Assembly: GCA_022794015.1 (NCBI GenBank)
Contig: JAAWDZ010000041.1
Span: 1 to 57,621 of the forward strand
Source of the DNA: Eubacterium sp.
GTDB taxonomy: Bacteria > Bacillota > Clostridia > Lachnospirales > Lachnospiraceae
DNA: 57,621 nucleotides
Direction: 5' to 3'
The notes beneath the pieces were generated by a model, which ran no database searches, had not been told where the DNA came from, and saw nothing but the letters and a program-made list of their open reading frames with translations. Made by a program: the position numbers and the translations under genes. Below are positions 17,697 through 26,056 of this stretch, piece after piece (positions within the stretch are counted from its first letter, which is position 1; each line of letters opens with the position of its first letter).

Positions 17697-18155
17697 TCAA
17701 AACTGCACAAGTTTTGACTGGATTAACGTATCCCCCTCATATTGCAGTTTCAGCGAAAAAAATCCGGCGTCTTCCATAAGCAGGCGTAAGAATATTCGGT
17801 CGCCGTCCCAAATGGGAAGTGTTTCAATCTGGTCAATCGGAACCCATTCCAGATTGCCTTCCGCACATTCGGCCAGTGTTCCTTTAAATTCTGTTGCAGT
17901 ATATAAATGAATATATTCACTTTCCCACCCCTCGGCAATAAAGGTTAAAATGCCCCGGAAGCGGTATTTTAAAAGCGTAAGGCCGGTTTCTTCTTTTACC
18001 TCCCGAAGCAGGCACTCTTCCGGCGTTTCATCAGGCTCGAATTTGCCGCCGACGCCAATCCATTTGTTACGGTTGACATCGTGTTCTTTTTTGATGCGGT
18101 GGAGCATGAGATAGCAGTTGTCCTTTTCAATGTAGCATAGCGTTGTCAATTTCAT
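17697..18155 (-). CDS. NUDIX hydrolase, MutT/8-oxo-dGTPase-like
   Basis: The protein is about 152 residues. The Nudix box GGKFEPDETPEECLLREVKEETGL is complete (shown in part: REVKEETG). It opens MKLTTLCYIEKDNCYLML and has the KWIGVGG lead-in, the pattern of clostridial 8-oxo-dGTP diphosphatases. These enzymes sanitise oxidised nucleotides or cleave other nucleoside diphosphate derivatives. I chose the internal ATG (18153-18155) because AGGAG lies just upstream on the minus strand. The longer frame starting at 18209 would add 18 residues that do not belong to the family. Its neighbours are tRNA-Leu downstream and ktrA upstream on the same strand. Confidence 0.88.
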   Translation of the reverse strand: MKLTTLCYIEKDNCYLMLHRIKKEHDVNRNKWIGVGGKFEPDETPEECLLREVKEETGLTLLKYRFRGILTFIAEGWESEYIHLYTATEFKGTLAECAEGNLEWVPIDQIETLPIWDGDRIFLRLLMEDAGFFSLKLQYEGDTLIQSKLVQF

Positions 18156-18220
18156 GGCAGTTATCTCCTCTGTGGTACATACATCTGGCAGAAAACAATT
18201 TTCAATCACGCTCTGATTTA

Positions 18221-18868
18221 TCAGTGGTAAATGATTTTTTCAATGTCCTTCTGAAGCCCAATCACCATCAGGTGTTCCTCCGTTTTAAACGTATAATCCG
18301 CTCCGGGCAGAATCCGCGTATGGTCGCCGTATTTCACACCGATAATACTTAACTGGTATTTTGCACGGAAATTGAGTTCCAGGACGGTTTTGCCGATCCA
18401 CTCCGGGCGGGGAGTGATTTCATAGATAGAATATCCGTCAGCGAGATTGATATAGTCAAATACATTGTCTGCGCTTAAGCGGACGGCCAGCTTGGCCGCA
18501 ACATCCCGATCCGGAAAAATAACCTCGTCGGCTCCATTGCGCTGCAGGAATTTGGCGTGTATGTCGCGGTTGGCTTTGCTTACGATACGCTTTGCGCCAA
18601 GATCCTTTAAAAGGCTGGTGATTTCGAGGCTGCTCTGAAAATTACTGCCGATACATACAATACACAAATCAAAATTGGAAATGCCAAGGCTCTCTAAGAC
18701 CTTGATATTGGTACAGTCTCCGATTTTGGCGCTTATGACGTACGGCAGCAGATCCTCTAAACGTTCCTCATGCTGATCTACAATCATAATTTCATTGTCT
18801 AATTTGGATAAATTCATACATAAATGGGTGCCAAAATGCCCCAGGCCAATAATTAAAATAGATTTCAA
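18221..18868 (-). CDS. ktrA: Potassium uptake regulatory subunit, KtrA/TrkA-type RCK protein
   Basis: The 215-residue cytoplasmic protein has an N-terminal Rossmann RCK domain with the nucleotide loop IGLGHFGTHL and acidic ribose contact VDQHEE, then a C-terminal RCK_C domain from about residue 135. Such proteins form an octameric ring gating the KtrB channel in response to ATP, ADP or cyclic di-AMP. It lies 13 bases after the ktrB gene on the minus strand, so the pair forms one operon. Length and single RCK pair fit KtrA rather than the double-domain TrkA. Confidence 0.93.
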   Translation of the reverse strand: MKSILIIGLGHFGTHLCMNLSKLDNEIMIVDQHEERLEDLLPYVISAKIGDCTNIKVLESLGISNFDLCIVCIGSNFQSSLEITSLLKDLGAKRIVSKANRDIHAKFLQRNGADEVIFPDRDVAAKLAVRLSADNVFDYINLADGYSIYEITPRPEWIGKTVLELNFRAKYQLSIIGVKYGDHTRILPGADYTFKTEEHLMVIGLQKDIEKIIYH

Positions 18869-18881
18869 GTCTGTGCCCTCC

Positions 18882-20243
18882 CTATCCGATATTTATTTTT
18901 TCCGCTGGCTGCATGACATGCGCAATTTTCTTTTTGTCTGTAAATGACATGGCAAAAGACAGACTGCCGACGCGGCCCATGTACATCAAAAGAATAATGA
19001 TAAGCTGTGAAGCTGTATTCAGACGGGTAGTAAGCCCTGCCGTCATGCCTACTGTACTGATTGCAGAAAAAACTTCTACCAGTGCATCCGTACCGTTAAA
19101 ATTCTGAATTCCGCATAAAATAATCACGGCAGTCATGGCAAGCGTCAGGTTCAGGCAGAATACAGCCGAGGCCTTGCGCAGCGCCTCATCTTCCAAGCGT
19201 CTTCCAAAAATGTTATATCCCATTGTACGCGTCAGAGTAGCTTTAATATAAACAAAAAGAACAACAATACTGGTCACTTTTACACCGCCTGCTGTAGAAC
19301 CGGGTGCACCGCCGATAAACATCAAGATGACAGTGACAAGCTTGCCGGCATCTGTCATAGCACCTACGTCTGTTGTATTAAACCCGGCCGTTCTGGGCGT
19401 AACGGAACAAAACAGAGAGCTTAATATCTTGTTGGCGATGTTCATATCGGCAAACAAACGGTTTCCTTCAATACAATAGAATACGAGCGCACCGCCGAAT
19501 ATCAAAATCACTGTAGAAGTAATTACAATTTTTGTATGCAGGGTATATCTACGGAAATGAAGCCGGTACTCATACAGATCATTCCAGACAATAAAACCGA
19601 TTCCGCCGATTACAATCATCAGTATAATGGTAATTACAACAACAGGGTGGTTATAATACGCAGTCAAAGAGGAAAACGGAGTATAGCGTCCCATTAAATC
19701 AAAACCTGCATTGCAGAATGCGGAGATGGAATGGAAAATGCCGTAGTAAAGTCCCTGTAAAAAACCCATTCTGGGAATAAAGCAGCAGGCAAGAATCACT
19801 GCGCCTGTCAGTTCAAAAACAAGCGTGCCGAACATAACGCGTTTCGTTAAGCGTACCGTTCCGCGCAGTTCAATGACATTGAAGCTTTCCTGAATCAGTC
19901 CCCGTTCTTTTAGGCCGATTTTGCGGCGCAGGAGCATGGAAACGGTAATGCCGATTGTGATAAATCCAAGTCCGCCGATTTGGATCAGACACAAAAGTAC
20001 AATTTGTCCAAACAGAGTCCAGTGGGTAAATGTGTCCACAACAATCAGACCGGTTACGCATGTGGCGCTGGTGGCGGTGAACAGTGCAGTGAAGAATGAT
20101 GTGTCTTCTCCTGGTCTGGTTGCAAAGGGGAGCATTAGCAGAAGTGTGCCAATCAGTATAATGATAAAAAAGCCTCCGGCTATGAGCTGCATGCCGGAGA
20201 AACGTTTACTAATTGTTGTAAACATAGAGAGCAGATGCACCAT
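18882..20243 (-). CDS. ktrB: Potassium uptake channel subunit, TrkH/KtrB family
   Basis: The protein is 453 residues with about eight to ten membrane segments and four selectivity-filter loops containing conserved glycines (for example TSATCVTGL, AFCNAGFDL, TPRTAGFNT and STVGMTAGL). This is the pattern of KtrB. The start at 20243 gives a short cytoplasmic lead before the first membrane helix. GGAAAGG lies immediately before the ATG, so the adjacent GTG (second codon) is an alternative. Together with KtrA it should form a sodium-dependent potassium uptake system used in osmotic adaptation. Confidence 0.95.
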   Translation of the reverse strand: MVHLLSMFTTISKRFSGMQLIAGGFFIIILIGTLLLMLPFATRPGEDTSFFTALFTATSATCVTGLIVVDTFTHWTLFGQIVLLCLIQIGGLGFITIGITVSMLLRRKIGLKERGLIQESFNVIELRGTVRLTKRVMFGTLVFELTGAVILACCFIPRMGFLQGLYYGIFHSISAFCNAGFDLMGRYTPFSSLTAYYNHPVVVITIILMIVIGGIGFIVWNDLYEYRLHFRRYTLHTKIVITSTVILIFGGALVFYCIEGNRLFADMNIANKILSSLFCSVTPRTAGFNTTDVGAMTDAGKLVTVILMFIGGAPGSTAGGVKVTSIVVLFVYIKATLTRTMGYNIFGRRLEDEALRKASAVFCLNLTLAMTAVIILCGIQNFNGTDALVEVFSAISTVGMTAGLTTRLNTASQLIIILLMYMGRVGSLSFAMSFTDKKKIAHVMQPAEKINIG

Positions 20244-20265
20244 CCTTTCCAGTTCGTTATTGTTT

Positions 20266-20294
20266 ATTATAAAATTCAGATGTGCTTTTGTCTA
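20266..20294 (-). promoter_or_regulatory. Promoter for ktrB-ktrA
   Basis: On the minus strand TAGACA (20289-20294) and TATAAT (20266-20271) are 17 bases apart. The -10 is perfect and the -35 matches five of six positions. The start codon lies about 23 bases past the -10. Confidence 0.7.
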
Positions 20295-20342
20295 TATTTT
20301 TTCGATAATTTGTGTTACAATAATAAAAAGGAAGTGACAATT

Positions 20343-20975
20343 ATGGACAGACATATACCAAAGCCGGGAGAAAAATATCGGCATTTTAAAGGAAAACAAT
20401 ATCAGATTCTATGTGTGGCCAGACATTCTGAAACAAAAGAGCCACTGGTAGTTTACCAGGCGCTTTACGGAGATTTTTCCTGTTTTGCAAGGCCGCTTGA
20501 AATGTTTATGGAGGAAGCAGATCACAGGAAATATCCACAGACGCAGCAGAGATACCGGTTTGAGCTGTTGACAGACGATAACGTACAGGAAATCTGGGAT
20601 GAAACGGAAGAAGATGATGAAGAGGCCAGGGGTAAAATAAAAGCAGAAGACAAAAGGTCCTGGGAAGGCACAGAATCTGGAGCAGGCATCTGGAATGAAG
20701 CGGAGAGCAGAACGCTGACTGAAGAGACAGATGAGGAACTGGACGGAGAAGAACACGCGGATCCGGCGCTTTTACAGTTTTTGGATGCGGATACGTTAGA
20801 ACAGAAGTATCAGGTACTTAAAATGCTGGAAGGTTCGATTACAAACCGCCTGATTGATGATTTTGCTGTAGCACTTGATCTGGTAATACCAGAGGACAGC
20901 CTTGACAACCGTTATTTCCAGCTTTTAAGCAGTGTTCGGACGATGCAGAGATTTGAAAACAACAGATTCCGGTAA
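20343..20975 (+). CDS. DUF1653-domain protein with acidic extension
   Basis: The start ATG 20343 follows GGAAG by about eight bases. Residues 6-72 form a DUF1653 domain: HIPKPGEKYRHFKGKQYQIL opens it and the conserved VVYQALYG and arginine/phenylalanine pattern close it. The function of DUF1653 is not established. After it comes an acidic, probably disordered stretch (about 80-145), then a helical C-terminus of about 65 residues (LLQFLDADTLEQKYQVLKML). The C-terminal part is longer than in stand-alone DUF1653 proteins. It is transcribed divergently from ktrB and shares a 100-base intergenic region with it. Confidence 0.78.
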   Translation: MDRHIPKPGEKYRHFKGKQYQILCVARHSETKEPLVVYQALYGDFSCFARPLEMFMEEADHRKYPQTQQRYRFELLTDDNVQEIWDETEEDDEEARGKIKAEDKRSWEGTESGAGIWNEAESRTLTEETDEELDGEEHADPALLQFLDADTLEQKYQVLKMLEGSITNRLIDDFAVALDLVIPEDSLDNRYFQLLSSVRTMQRFENNRFR

Positions 20976-20985
20976 AAATGCAGGA

Positions 20986-21040
20986 CTGCCGCAGGAAAGA
21001 TTTGCAAACAAGTTCTTTCCTGCGGCAGATTTTATTTTCT
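20986..21040. terminator. Bidirectional terminator, 15-bp perfect stem
   Basis: CTGCCGCAGGAAAGA (20986-21000) pairs perfectly with TCTTTCCTGCGGCAG (21014-21028). A T-rich run follows on the plus strand, and an A-rich run precedes it, which serves the minus-strand CYTH gene. It separates two convergent genes. Confidence 0.85.
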
Positions 21041-21478
21041 CTGGCTCAATACGCTGTTGTGGTATTCTTTTGAAAATGTGACGTCTTCGCCAAACCAGTC
21101 CGGTGGAACGAAACGGTCGGCTTCTTCTTTGGTAGGAAATTCGACCTCAGCCAGTACCAGAGGAGCCAGTTCATCCAGAAAAATATCCAGTTCAATCGTA
21201 TATTTGTCCTGATACGGGATATTATAGCGTATTTTGTGGATGAGGATACCGTCTGTTTTGGGGCGGAGATGTTCATATGCCTGCCTGGTCAGGGGCAGGT
21301 TGTACTCCTCGCGCACCATAAGCCCGCCGCCTTTGTAGGTCAGGATATAATCGTCATCGGCCCGGCGGATGCGCACAACAGGAGCAGTGGACAAATAGCC
21401 CTGTTCCATTTCCTTGTGTGGATAATCTGTATAATCTGGCGGAAGAACCGGGATTAAATATTTGCGTTCAATTTCCAT
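21032..21478 (-). CDS. CYTH-domain triphosphate tunnel enzyme
   Basis: The protein is 148 residues and begins MEIERKYL, the EXEXK signature of the CYTH/triphosphate tunnel metalloenzyme superfamily. Further tunnel residues appear as VVRIRRADDDYILTYKG and in IELDIF and LVLAEVEF. Family activities include inorganic triphosphatase, thiamine triphosphatase and class IV adenylate cyclase; bacterial members of this short type are usually triphosphatases. Substrate cannot be decided here. It is followed, upstream on the minus strand, by a DJ-1/PfpI protein eight bases away, probably in the same operon. Confidence 0.88.
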   Translation of the reverse strand: MEIERKYLIPVLPPDYTDYPHKEMEQGYLSTAPVVRIRRADDDYILTYKGGGLMVREEYNLPLTRQAYEHLRPKTDGILIHKIRYNIPYQDKYTIELDIFLDELAPLVLAEVEFPTKEEADRFVPPDWFGEDVTFSKEYHNSVLSQRK

Positions 21479-21486
21479 ATCAGCTC

Positions 21487-22035
21487 CTATTGATAGACCA
21501 GTTTTTGTTTTAAATCGGCTACGGCAGCGTCGTCTCTGAAATATGCTACAATTGCAAGTGCAAAGTCAATCGCAGTGCCCATGCCGCGGCTGGTAATCAC
21601 ATTTTTGTCAGTTACAACGGTGTCCCCGCAAAATGCTGCACCGGTCAGCTTTTCCTCAAAGCCGGGATGGCAGGTGGCGCGTTTGCCCTTTAAGATTCCA
21701 GCAGCGCCGAGTACCGAGGGCGCGGCGCAGATAGCGGCAACGAGCTTCCCGCTTTCGGCAAAGCTGCGGATCGCGGAATTTACTCCTTCATGCGCACCCA
21801 GATTCAGAGTGCCCGGCATTCCGCCTGGCAGTATAATGGCATCATAGCTGTCCATATCTGCCTGTTTAAATGTGGTATCCGCATGAAAGGTTATCCCATG
21901 GGACCCCGTTACAGTATCGGTTTCATTTGTGGAAACCATATCAATGGTAAGATCGGCACGGCGCAGGATATCAACGACGGTAAGACCTTCAATTTCCTCG
22001 CAGCCGTCTGCCATAAAAATCGCTGTTTTACTCAT
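21487..22035 (-). CDS. DJ-1/PfpI family protein
   Basis: The 182-residue protein shows the DJ-1 fold pattern: ADGCEEIEGLTVVDILRRA near the start supplies the glutamate of the active site, and AAICAAPSVLGAAG holds the nucleophilic cysteine elbow. It resembles YajL and ThiJ/DJ-1 subgroups. These proteins are linked to oxidative stress and to repair of glycated or cyclic 3-phosphoglyceric adducts, but activity is debated. AGGAGG lies close upstream on the minus strand. It is likely co-transcribed with the CYTH gene. Confidence 0.9.
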   Translation of the reverse strand: MSKTAIFMADGCEEIEGLTVVDILRRADLTIDMVSTNETDTVTGSHGITFHADTTFKQADMDSYDAIILPGGMPGTLNLGAHEGVNSAIRSFAESGKLVAAICAAPSVLGAAGILKGKRATCHPGFEEKLTGAAFCGDTVVTDKNVITSRGMGTAIDFALAIVAYFRDDAAVADLKQKLVYQ

Positions 22036-22119
22036 ATATAACCTCCTTGGTATCTGTTATGTATTCTGGGAATCTCCCTTGCATCTGCCTTTGCGGCTGA
22101 GTTTTGGCCAGGATGCCTG

Positions 22120-23130
22120 TTAGAGAAGGGTAATGTTGTTTTTTTCACATTCCGATATCATATCATCCGGCCAGAGGGAGGACTGCACCTCTCCAATATG
22201 TGCTTTGCGCAGGAAAAACATGCAGATACGCGACTGGCCAATCCCGCCGCCGATAGTAAATGGAAGTGTGCCTTCTATAATTGCCTTCTGGAAAGGCAGT
22301 TTGGCACGTTCTTCGCAGTCTGCTTTTTTCAGCTGGGAGAGCAGAGAGTCTTTATCCACCCGGATTCCCATAGATGACAATTCTAATGCAATGTCTAAAA
22401 CCGGAAAATAAACGATGATATCTGCATTTAACGCCCAGTCGTCATAATCCGGGGCACGGCCGTCATGCGGCTTGCCATTTTCCAGAATATCACCGATCTG
22501 CATGATGCATACTGCGCCTTTATCCTTGCAGATTTGGTATTCCCGTTCCTTTGGTGTAATGTCGGGATACATTTTTTCCAATTCGCCTGTCGTAATAAAA
22601 AAGATATCATGCGGCAGGATTTCTTCTATATAATCATACTGGATAGACATGTATTTTTCTGTTTTGCGCAGACATTGATAAACGGTGCGCACAGTCGTTT
22701 TTAAAAAATCCAGCGTACGGTCTTCTTTGCGGATGACCTTTTCCCAGTCCCACTGGTCTACAAAAACAGAGTGGATATTGTCCGTTTCTTCGTCGCGGCG
22801 GATGGCGTTCATATCGGTATAAAGTCCTTCGCCGACAGCAAACCCATATTTCTGCAGGGCGTGGCGTTTCCATTTTGCAAGAGAATGAACTACCTCAGCC
22901 TGCCTGCCGTTCTGTTCCCTGATATCAAAAACAACAGGACGTTCCACGCCGTTTAAATTGTCGTTGAGTCCGGAGGACGGATCTACAAAAAGCGGCGCCG
23001 ATACGCGGGATAAGTTTAAACGCGAGGACAACAGGTTCTGAAAAAAATCTTTCACCGTCTTAATCGCAATCTGCGTGTCATGCAGATTAAGCGAGGACTG
23101 GTAATCTTGAGGAATAATAATTGTTCCCAT
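22120..23130 (-). CDS. asnA: Aspartate-ammonia ligase
   Basis: AsnA makes asparagine from aspartate, ammonia and ATP. The 336-residue protein has a class II aminoacyl-tRNA-synthetase-like fold: SRVSAPLFVDPSSGLNDNLNG near the start, KWKRHALQKY, DQWDWEKVI and the terminal GGGIGQSRICMFFLRKAHIG are all characteristic. The internal ATG at 23128-23130 is chosen because GGAG sits about eight bases upstream and the family starts with a short Met-Gly-Thr-like lead. The longer frame to 23217 adds an unrelated 29 residues. Confidence 0.96.
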   Translation of the reverse strand: MGTIIIPQDYQSSLNLHDTQIAIKTVKDFFQNLLSSRLNLSRVSAPLFVDPSSGLNDNLNGVERPVVFDIREQNGRQAEVVHSLAKWKRHALQKYGFAVGEGLYTDMNAIRRDEETDNIHSVFVDQWDWEKVIRKEDRTLDFLKTTVRTVYQCLRKTEKYMSIQYDYIEEILPHDIFFITTGELEKMYPDITPKEREYQICKDKGAVCIMQIGDILENGKPHDGRAPDYDDWALNADIIVYFPVLDIALELSSMGIRVDKDSLLSQLKKADCEERAKLPFQKAIIEGTLPFTIGGGIGQSRICMFFLRKAHIGEVQSSLWPDDMISECEKNNITLL

Positions 23131-23188
23131 GTTTTTGTCTCCTTTATTCTGTTTGATATTATGTATTTTAGCATACCAAAATGTTTTT

Positions 23189-23857
23189 TCAATAAGAATG
23201 TTCAGAAAAAAATTCATCCAGCAGGGGAAAGAGCTTCGGGCTCCTTACTACATAGCTGAAATGATTTTCATCGGGAAGTATTTTGAGCACGGCGTTTGGG
23301 ATAGATGCGGCAATCCGTCTGGTTTCACTTTTCCGGATAATATCTTTAGAACCGGCAAGAACCAGAACAGGGATTGTAATCTGTGACAGATCGGCCCGTG
23401 TAATGTGAGGCTCTTTTAACATCAGACGAACCAGAGGTTCCCTTTTCCTCAGGTAACCAAGCCATACCGGAAGCCATGTGAAAAACTTCCAGCCCAAAGG
23501 AGTGAGGTTTGCGCCGCTTACAGCAAGGGCAGAAAACATCGCAGGATATCTGGAAGCTGCGATCAGGCCGATAATCCCTCCGTCACTGAATCCATAAAAG
23601 GCAGGACTGGCCAATTCCAGCGCATCGACAAAAGCAGCAACATCCCCGGCCATGTCCGTATAATGGTATTCACTTACAGCAGAGCTGTTGCCGTGGCCTC
23701 GGCTGTCTAAGGCGTATACCGTATGTTTTTTGGAAAGCTCCGGGATGAGTACGTCAAAAATCTTATGTGTTTCTTTATTCCCATGTACTAAAATGACAGG
23801 GGAACCTTCTCCGGTTTTTTCGTAGTAAATAACTTGTCCGTTTAATTGAATATACAT
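23189..23857 (-). CDS. Alpha/beta hydrolase
   Basis: The 222-residue protein shows the oxyanion loop VILVHGNKETHK, DSRGHGNSS after strand four, the nucleophile elbow GFSDGGIIG (Ser), a late aspartate in VLAGSKD and the histidine in DENHFSYV. This is a complete catalytic set. Substrate is not predictable; small esterase, lipase or non-haem peroxidase-like members share this outline. The ATG at 23857 was chosen because AGGAGG lies 13 bases upstream and the translation then begins right at the first strand. A promoter-like element lies just upstream. Confidence 0.88.
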   Translation of the reverse strand: MYIQLNGQVIYYEKTGEGSPVILVHGNKETHKIFDVLIPELSKKHTVYALDSRGHGNSSAVSEYHYTDMAGDVAAFVDALELASPAFYGFSDGGIIGLIAASRYPAMFSALAVSGANLTPLGWKFFTWLPVWLGYLRKREPLVRLMLKEPHITRADLSQITIPVLVLAGSKDIIRKSETRRIAASIPNAVLKILPDENHFSYVVRSPKLFPLLDEFFSEHSY

Positions 23858-23890
23858 AGTTCGGATGTGGCCTCCTTTTGGTTTTTTCAA

Positions 23891-23919
23891 AGTATAGCAT
23901 ATTTTTAACGCTGTGAGAA
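23891..23919 (-). promoter_or_regulatory. Possible extended -10 promoter for the hydrolase gene
   Basis: On the minus strand TGCTATACT gives an extended -10 (TATACT at 23891-23896). The -35 region 17 bases upstream, TTCTCA, is weak. Confidence 0.45.
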
Positions 23920-24014
23920 TAGAAAGAAGCGTGGATTTTTGGTGTTGCTTTTCACAAACATCATTTCTGCCCAACCCTAAAGTAAAGGGATGCGGTTCTC
24001 TTAAAAAATGGTTC

Positions 24015-24044
24015 TTGAAGGCGGGCGGGAAGATGTGTTACAAT
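24015..24044 (+). promoter_or_regulatory. Promoter for the LspA-like gene pair
   Basis: TTGAAG (24015-24020) and TACAAT (24039-24044) are 18 bases apart. The first gene of the pair starts 31 bases after the -10. Confidence 0.5.
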
Positions 24045-24075
24045 AAATCCAAGATAAAAGGATCGGGGATACAAT

Positions 24076-24507
24076 ATGCAGAAGAAAGAATTGGAAATAT
24101 GGGAAATTATTATAGAAACACTGTCTGCAGCAGCCCTTATCATTTTCATTGGCCTGCAGATTTATTACAGTTATCTATACGAAAGCAGTATGATCACGAT
24201 ACTCTTTCGTTTGCTTCCTGTAATGCTGCTCTATGCGGGCATGATTGTGCTCCAGATTTTTCCGGAGCTTTTAAACGGCCGAAACAGTGAACCCCTTCAG
24301 GGCATGGTGCGTATTTATGCAGTCCGTATGGTGCGCAATATCAAACTTCTTCTGATGCTTGGCGTACTGTTTCCATCTGTGGCAGACGTACTTGGGATTT
24401 CGGCAAATGCGGCGTATAGTCTGCTTATTTTAGGCGGTATACTTGGAACCATTGCTTATTATTTTTATCGGATTTATACATACAATACCAAAAAGAAAGG
24501 AAAGTGA
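24076..24507 (+). CDS. Small multi-pass membrane protein, unknown
   Basis: The 143-residue protein has four hydrophobic segments (about residues 15-33, 45-63, 88-105 and 110-128) with short loops and a basic C-terminus (RIYTYNTKKKGK). I do not recognise a family. It ends seven bases before the LspA-like gene and shares a promoter with it. The pairing with a signal-peptidase-II-like enzyme suggests a partner or substrate-handling role, but that is inference from position only. No strong ribosome binding site is visible; GGGGAT lies a few bases before the ATG. Confidence 0.65.
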   Translation: MQKKELEIWEIIIETLSAAALIIFIGLQIYYSYLYESSMITILFRLLPVMLLYAGMIVLQIFPELLNGRNSEPLQGMVRIYAVRMVRNIKLLLMLGVLFPSVADVLGISANAAYSLLILGGILGTIAYYFYRIYTYNTKKKGK

Positions 24508-24513
24508 CAGGAA

Positions 24514-24993
24514 TTGAAAGAGAAGGGGAATAAGATACTTCTGGCAATTCCGGCTGTTATATTTTGTGCAGACGGGATTGTTAAGCATTTGATAGACAGG
24601 AAAATGAAACCAGATGAACCAAAAGAAATATTCGGAGGAAGGCTGATTCTTCAAAAGCACTACAATAAAGGCGCTCTTCTTGGTATTCTTGCGTCAAAGC
24701 CCAGGGCTGTGGTTTTGTTGCAGAGTATATTTTTGTCGGCGGCGGTTATGTGTTATGCTGCTTTGTTTTCCCAAAAAGGTAAAACGGGGCTTAAAATATC
24801 TTTTGGCATGTTCCTTGGGGGAGGACTGTGTAATCTGTACGATCGTTTCAGAAAGCAGCATGTAGTGGATTATATAAAGATTCCCGTTAAATCCAAACGA
24901 CTGTCAAAAGTTATATTTAATATTTCAGATATATTCATTTTTGCAGGAGCGGTTCTTACGGCTTTTTTGGGAGATTCAGAGAGAGAAGAATAA
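24514..24993 (+). CDS. Signal peptidase II-like membrane aspartyl protease
   Basis: The 159-residue protein begins at TTG 24514, seven bases after the upstream stop. It keeps the LspA layout: four membrane segments and both catalytic aspartates in conserved contexts, NLYDRFRKQHVVDYI and FNISDIFIFAG, with NKGALLG as the third signature. LspA cleaves lipoprotein signal peptides in the membrane. Sequence around the first helix (IPAVIFCADGIVKHL) is divergent from standard LspA, so this may be a specialised paralogue. The neighbouring small membrane gene is not usual for lspA. Confidence 0.8.
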   Translation: MKEKGNKILLAIPAVIFCADGIVKHLIDRKMKPDEPKEIFGGRLILQKHYNKGALLGILASKPRAVVLLQSIFLSAAVMCYAALFSQKGKTGLKISFGMFLGGGLCNLYDRFRKQHVVDYIKIPVKSKRLSKVIFNISDIFIFAGAVLTAFLGDSEREE

Positions 24994-25018
24994 AGACCTG
25001 CCAGCAAGGCAGGTCTTT
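24992..25018 (+). terminator. Rho-independent-type hairpin after the LspA-like gene
   Basis: AAAGACCTGCC (24992-25002) pairs perfectly with GGCAGGTCTTT (25008-25018) across the five-base loop AGCAA. The stem overlaps the stop codon. Confidence 0.8.
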
Positions 25019-25126
25019 GTGCTTAATCATTTCCTGTTCCACTATCTTTATCCATAACTAATTGAACTAACTATACTATATTATGAAAAAGGTACGTTGA
25101 AAAGTGTTGATTAACAAAATAATAAA

Positions 25127-25330
25127 TTATGATATTATAGTTACGTTGGTTGCCTGAGGTCCTTTTGCTCCGTCCACTACTTCAAATTCAACGGAAGCGC
25201 CTTCTTCTAAAGACTTGAAACCTTCCATATTGAGTCCTGAATAATGAACGAATACGTCGCTGCCGGTTTCATCAGATATGAAACCATAGCCTTTCTGGTT
25301 GTTAAACCATTTTACTGTACCTTTGTTCAT
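25127..25330 (-). CDS. Cold-shock domain protein
   Basis: The 67-residue protein is a single cold-shock domain. RNP1 is KGYGFISDE and RNP2 is VFVHYSGL, both intact, with the usual opening [11 protein letters not shown] and close GPQATNV. Such proteins bind single-stranded RNA or DNA as chaperones. GGAGG lies seven bases before the ATG on the minus strand. A strong promoter sits 50-80 bases upstream, giving a leader of about 40 bases, shorter than the long regulatory leader of cold-inducible cspA. It is more likely a housekeeping paralogue. Confidence 0.97.
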   Translation of the reverse strand: MNKGTVKWFNNQKGYGFISDETGSDVFVHYSGLNMEGFKSLEEGASVEFEVVDGAKGPQATNVTIIS

Positions 25331-25379
25331 GATCGTACCTCCAAATATTTATAATTATGCAAATTAAATGCATGACGCC

Positions 25380-25408
25380 AGTATATCATATGTTTATGGA
25401 AATGTAAA
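25380..25408 (-). promoter_or_regulatory. Promoter of the cold-shock gene
   Basis: On the minus strand TTTACA (25403-25408) and TATACT (25380-25385) are exactly 17 bases apart. Each matches five of six consensus positions. Confidence 0.75.
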
Positions 25409-25422
25409 GGTTAAAGTTTTTT

Positions 25423-25926
25423 TTAATATTCGTCATAAGGTATGGCATGCTTTGTAAGGAATTTTTTTATTAATAAATTCCATTCATGCTCTAGCCCGCG
25501 GTCAGTAGAGAAGACTGTATATGAGATACCGGTGGTCAGATGAAGCGTCCCGTTTTGGAAAATTATGTTTATAAAAATGCCACTGATATCGGAAGGCAGA
25601 TAACTGCTGCCAGAACGGGCAAGGACGTTGGCTGTATTCTGCGGAGAGAGCATGAGAACGAATTTAAAAAATAAGGGGGTTTGCCTGCCGCGTATCAGCT
25701 GGTAACAGACAGAGCGCAGCTTAGAGTAGGGGAGGATGGCAAGTCCTGACAGGCCGGCTTCTTCCCGTTCTTCTTCGGAATAAAAGGCAGCGTTGATGTG
25801 ACCGTCAATTGTGAATGTGGCATCTTTGGTAATGGATGCTTCCGACAGCAGGAAGTGGTCGAAGGTATCGCTGCAAAGCAGCTGGTTCATAAAGGATTTT
25901 ATATCGGTAAGTTTTAATGCAATCAA
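25423..25926 (-). CDS. DUF5721-family protein
   Basis: The protein is about 167 residues. It resembles the DUF5721 family I know from Lachnospiraceae, with opening IALKLTDIKSFMNQLL and later SEASITKDATFTIDGH. The function of the family is not known. I place the start at TTG 25924-25926 because GAGG lies eight bases upstream on the minus strand and the family starts with Met-Ile-Ala-Leu; a GTG three codons earlier is an alternative. No signal peptide or membrane segment is seen, so it is probably cytoplasmic. It stands alone with its own promoter. Confidence 0.75.
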   Translation of the reverse strand: MIALKLTDIKSFMNQLLCSDTFDHFLLSEASITKDATFTIDGHINAAFYSEEEREEAGLSGLAILPYSKLRSVCYQLIRGRQTPLFFKFVLMLSPQNTANVLARSGSSYLPSDISGIFINIIFQNGTLHLTTGISYTVFSTDRGLEHEWNLLIKKFLTKHAIPYDEY

Positions 25927-25957
25927 TGGTAACACCTCAATTTTGAAATATATGTGT

Positions 25958-25987
25958 ATTTTAACATAAGTGCTAGGAAAAATTCAA
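25958..25987 (-). promoter_or_regulatory. Promoter of the DUF5721 gene
   Basis: On the minus strand TTGAAT (25982-25987) and TAAAAT (25958-25963) are 18 bases apart. The start codon follows about 31 bases later. Confidence 0.55.
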
Positions 25988-26056
25988 ATAATATAGTAGA
26001 ATGTACGGAAGATTATTACAGGGCTGTGTGAAAGACAGGGCGAAACGGAGGATATT

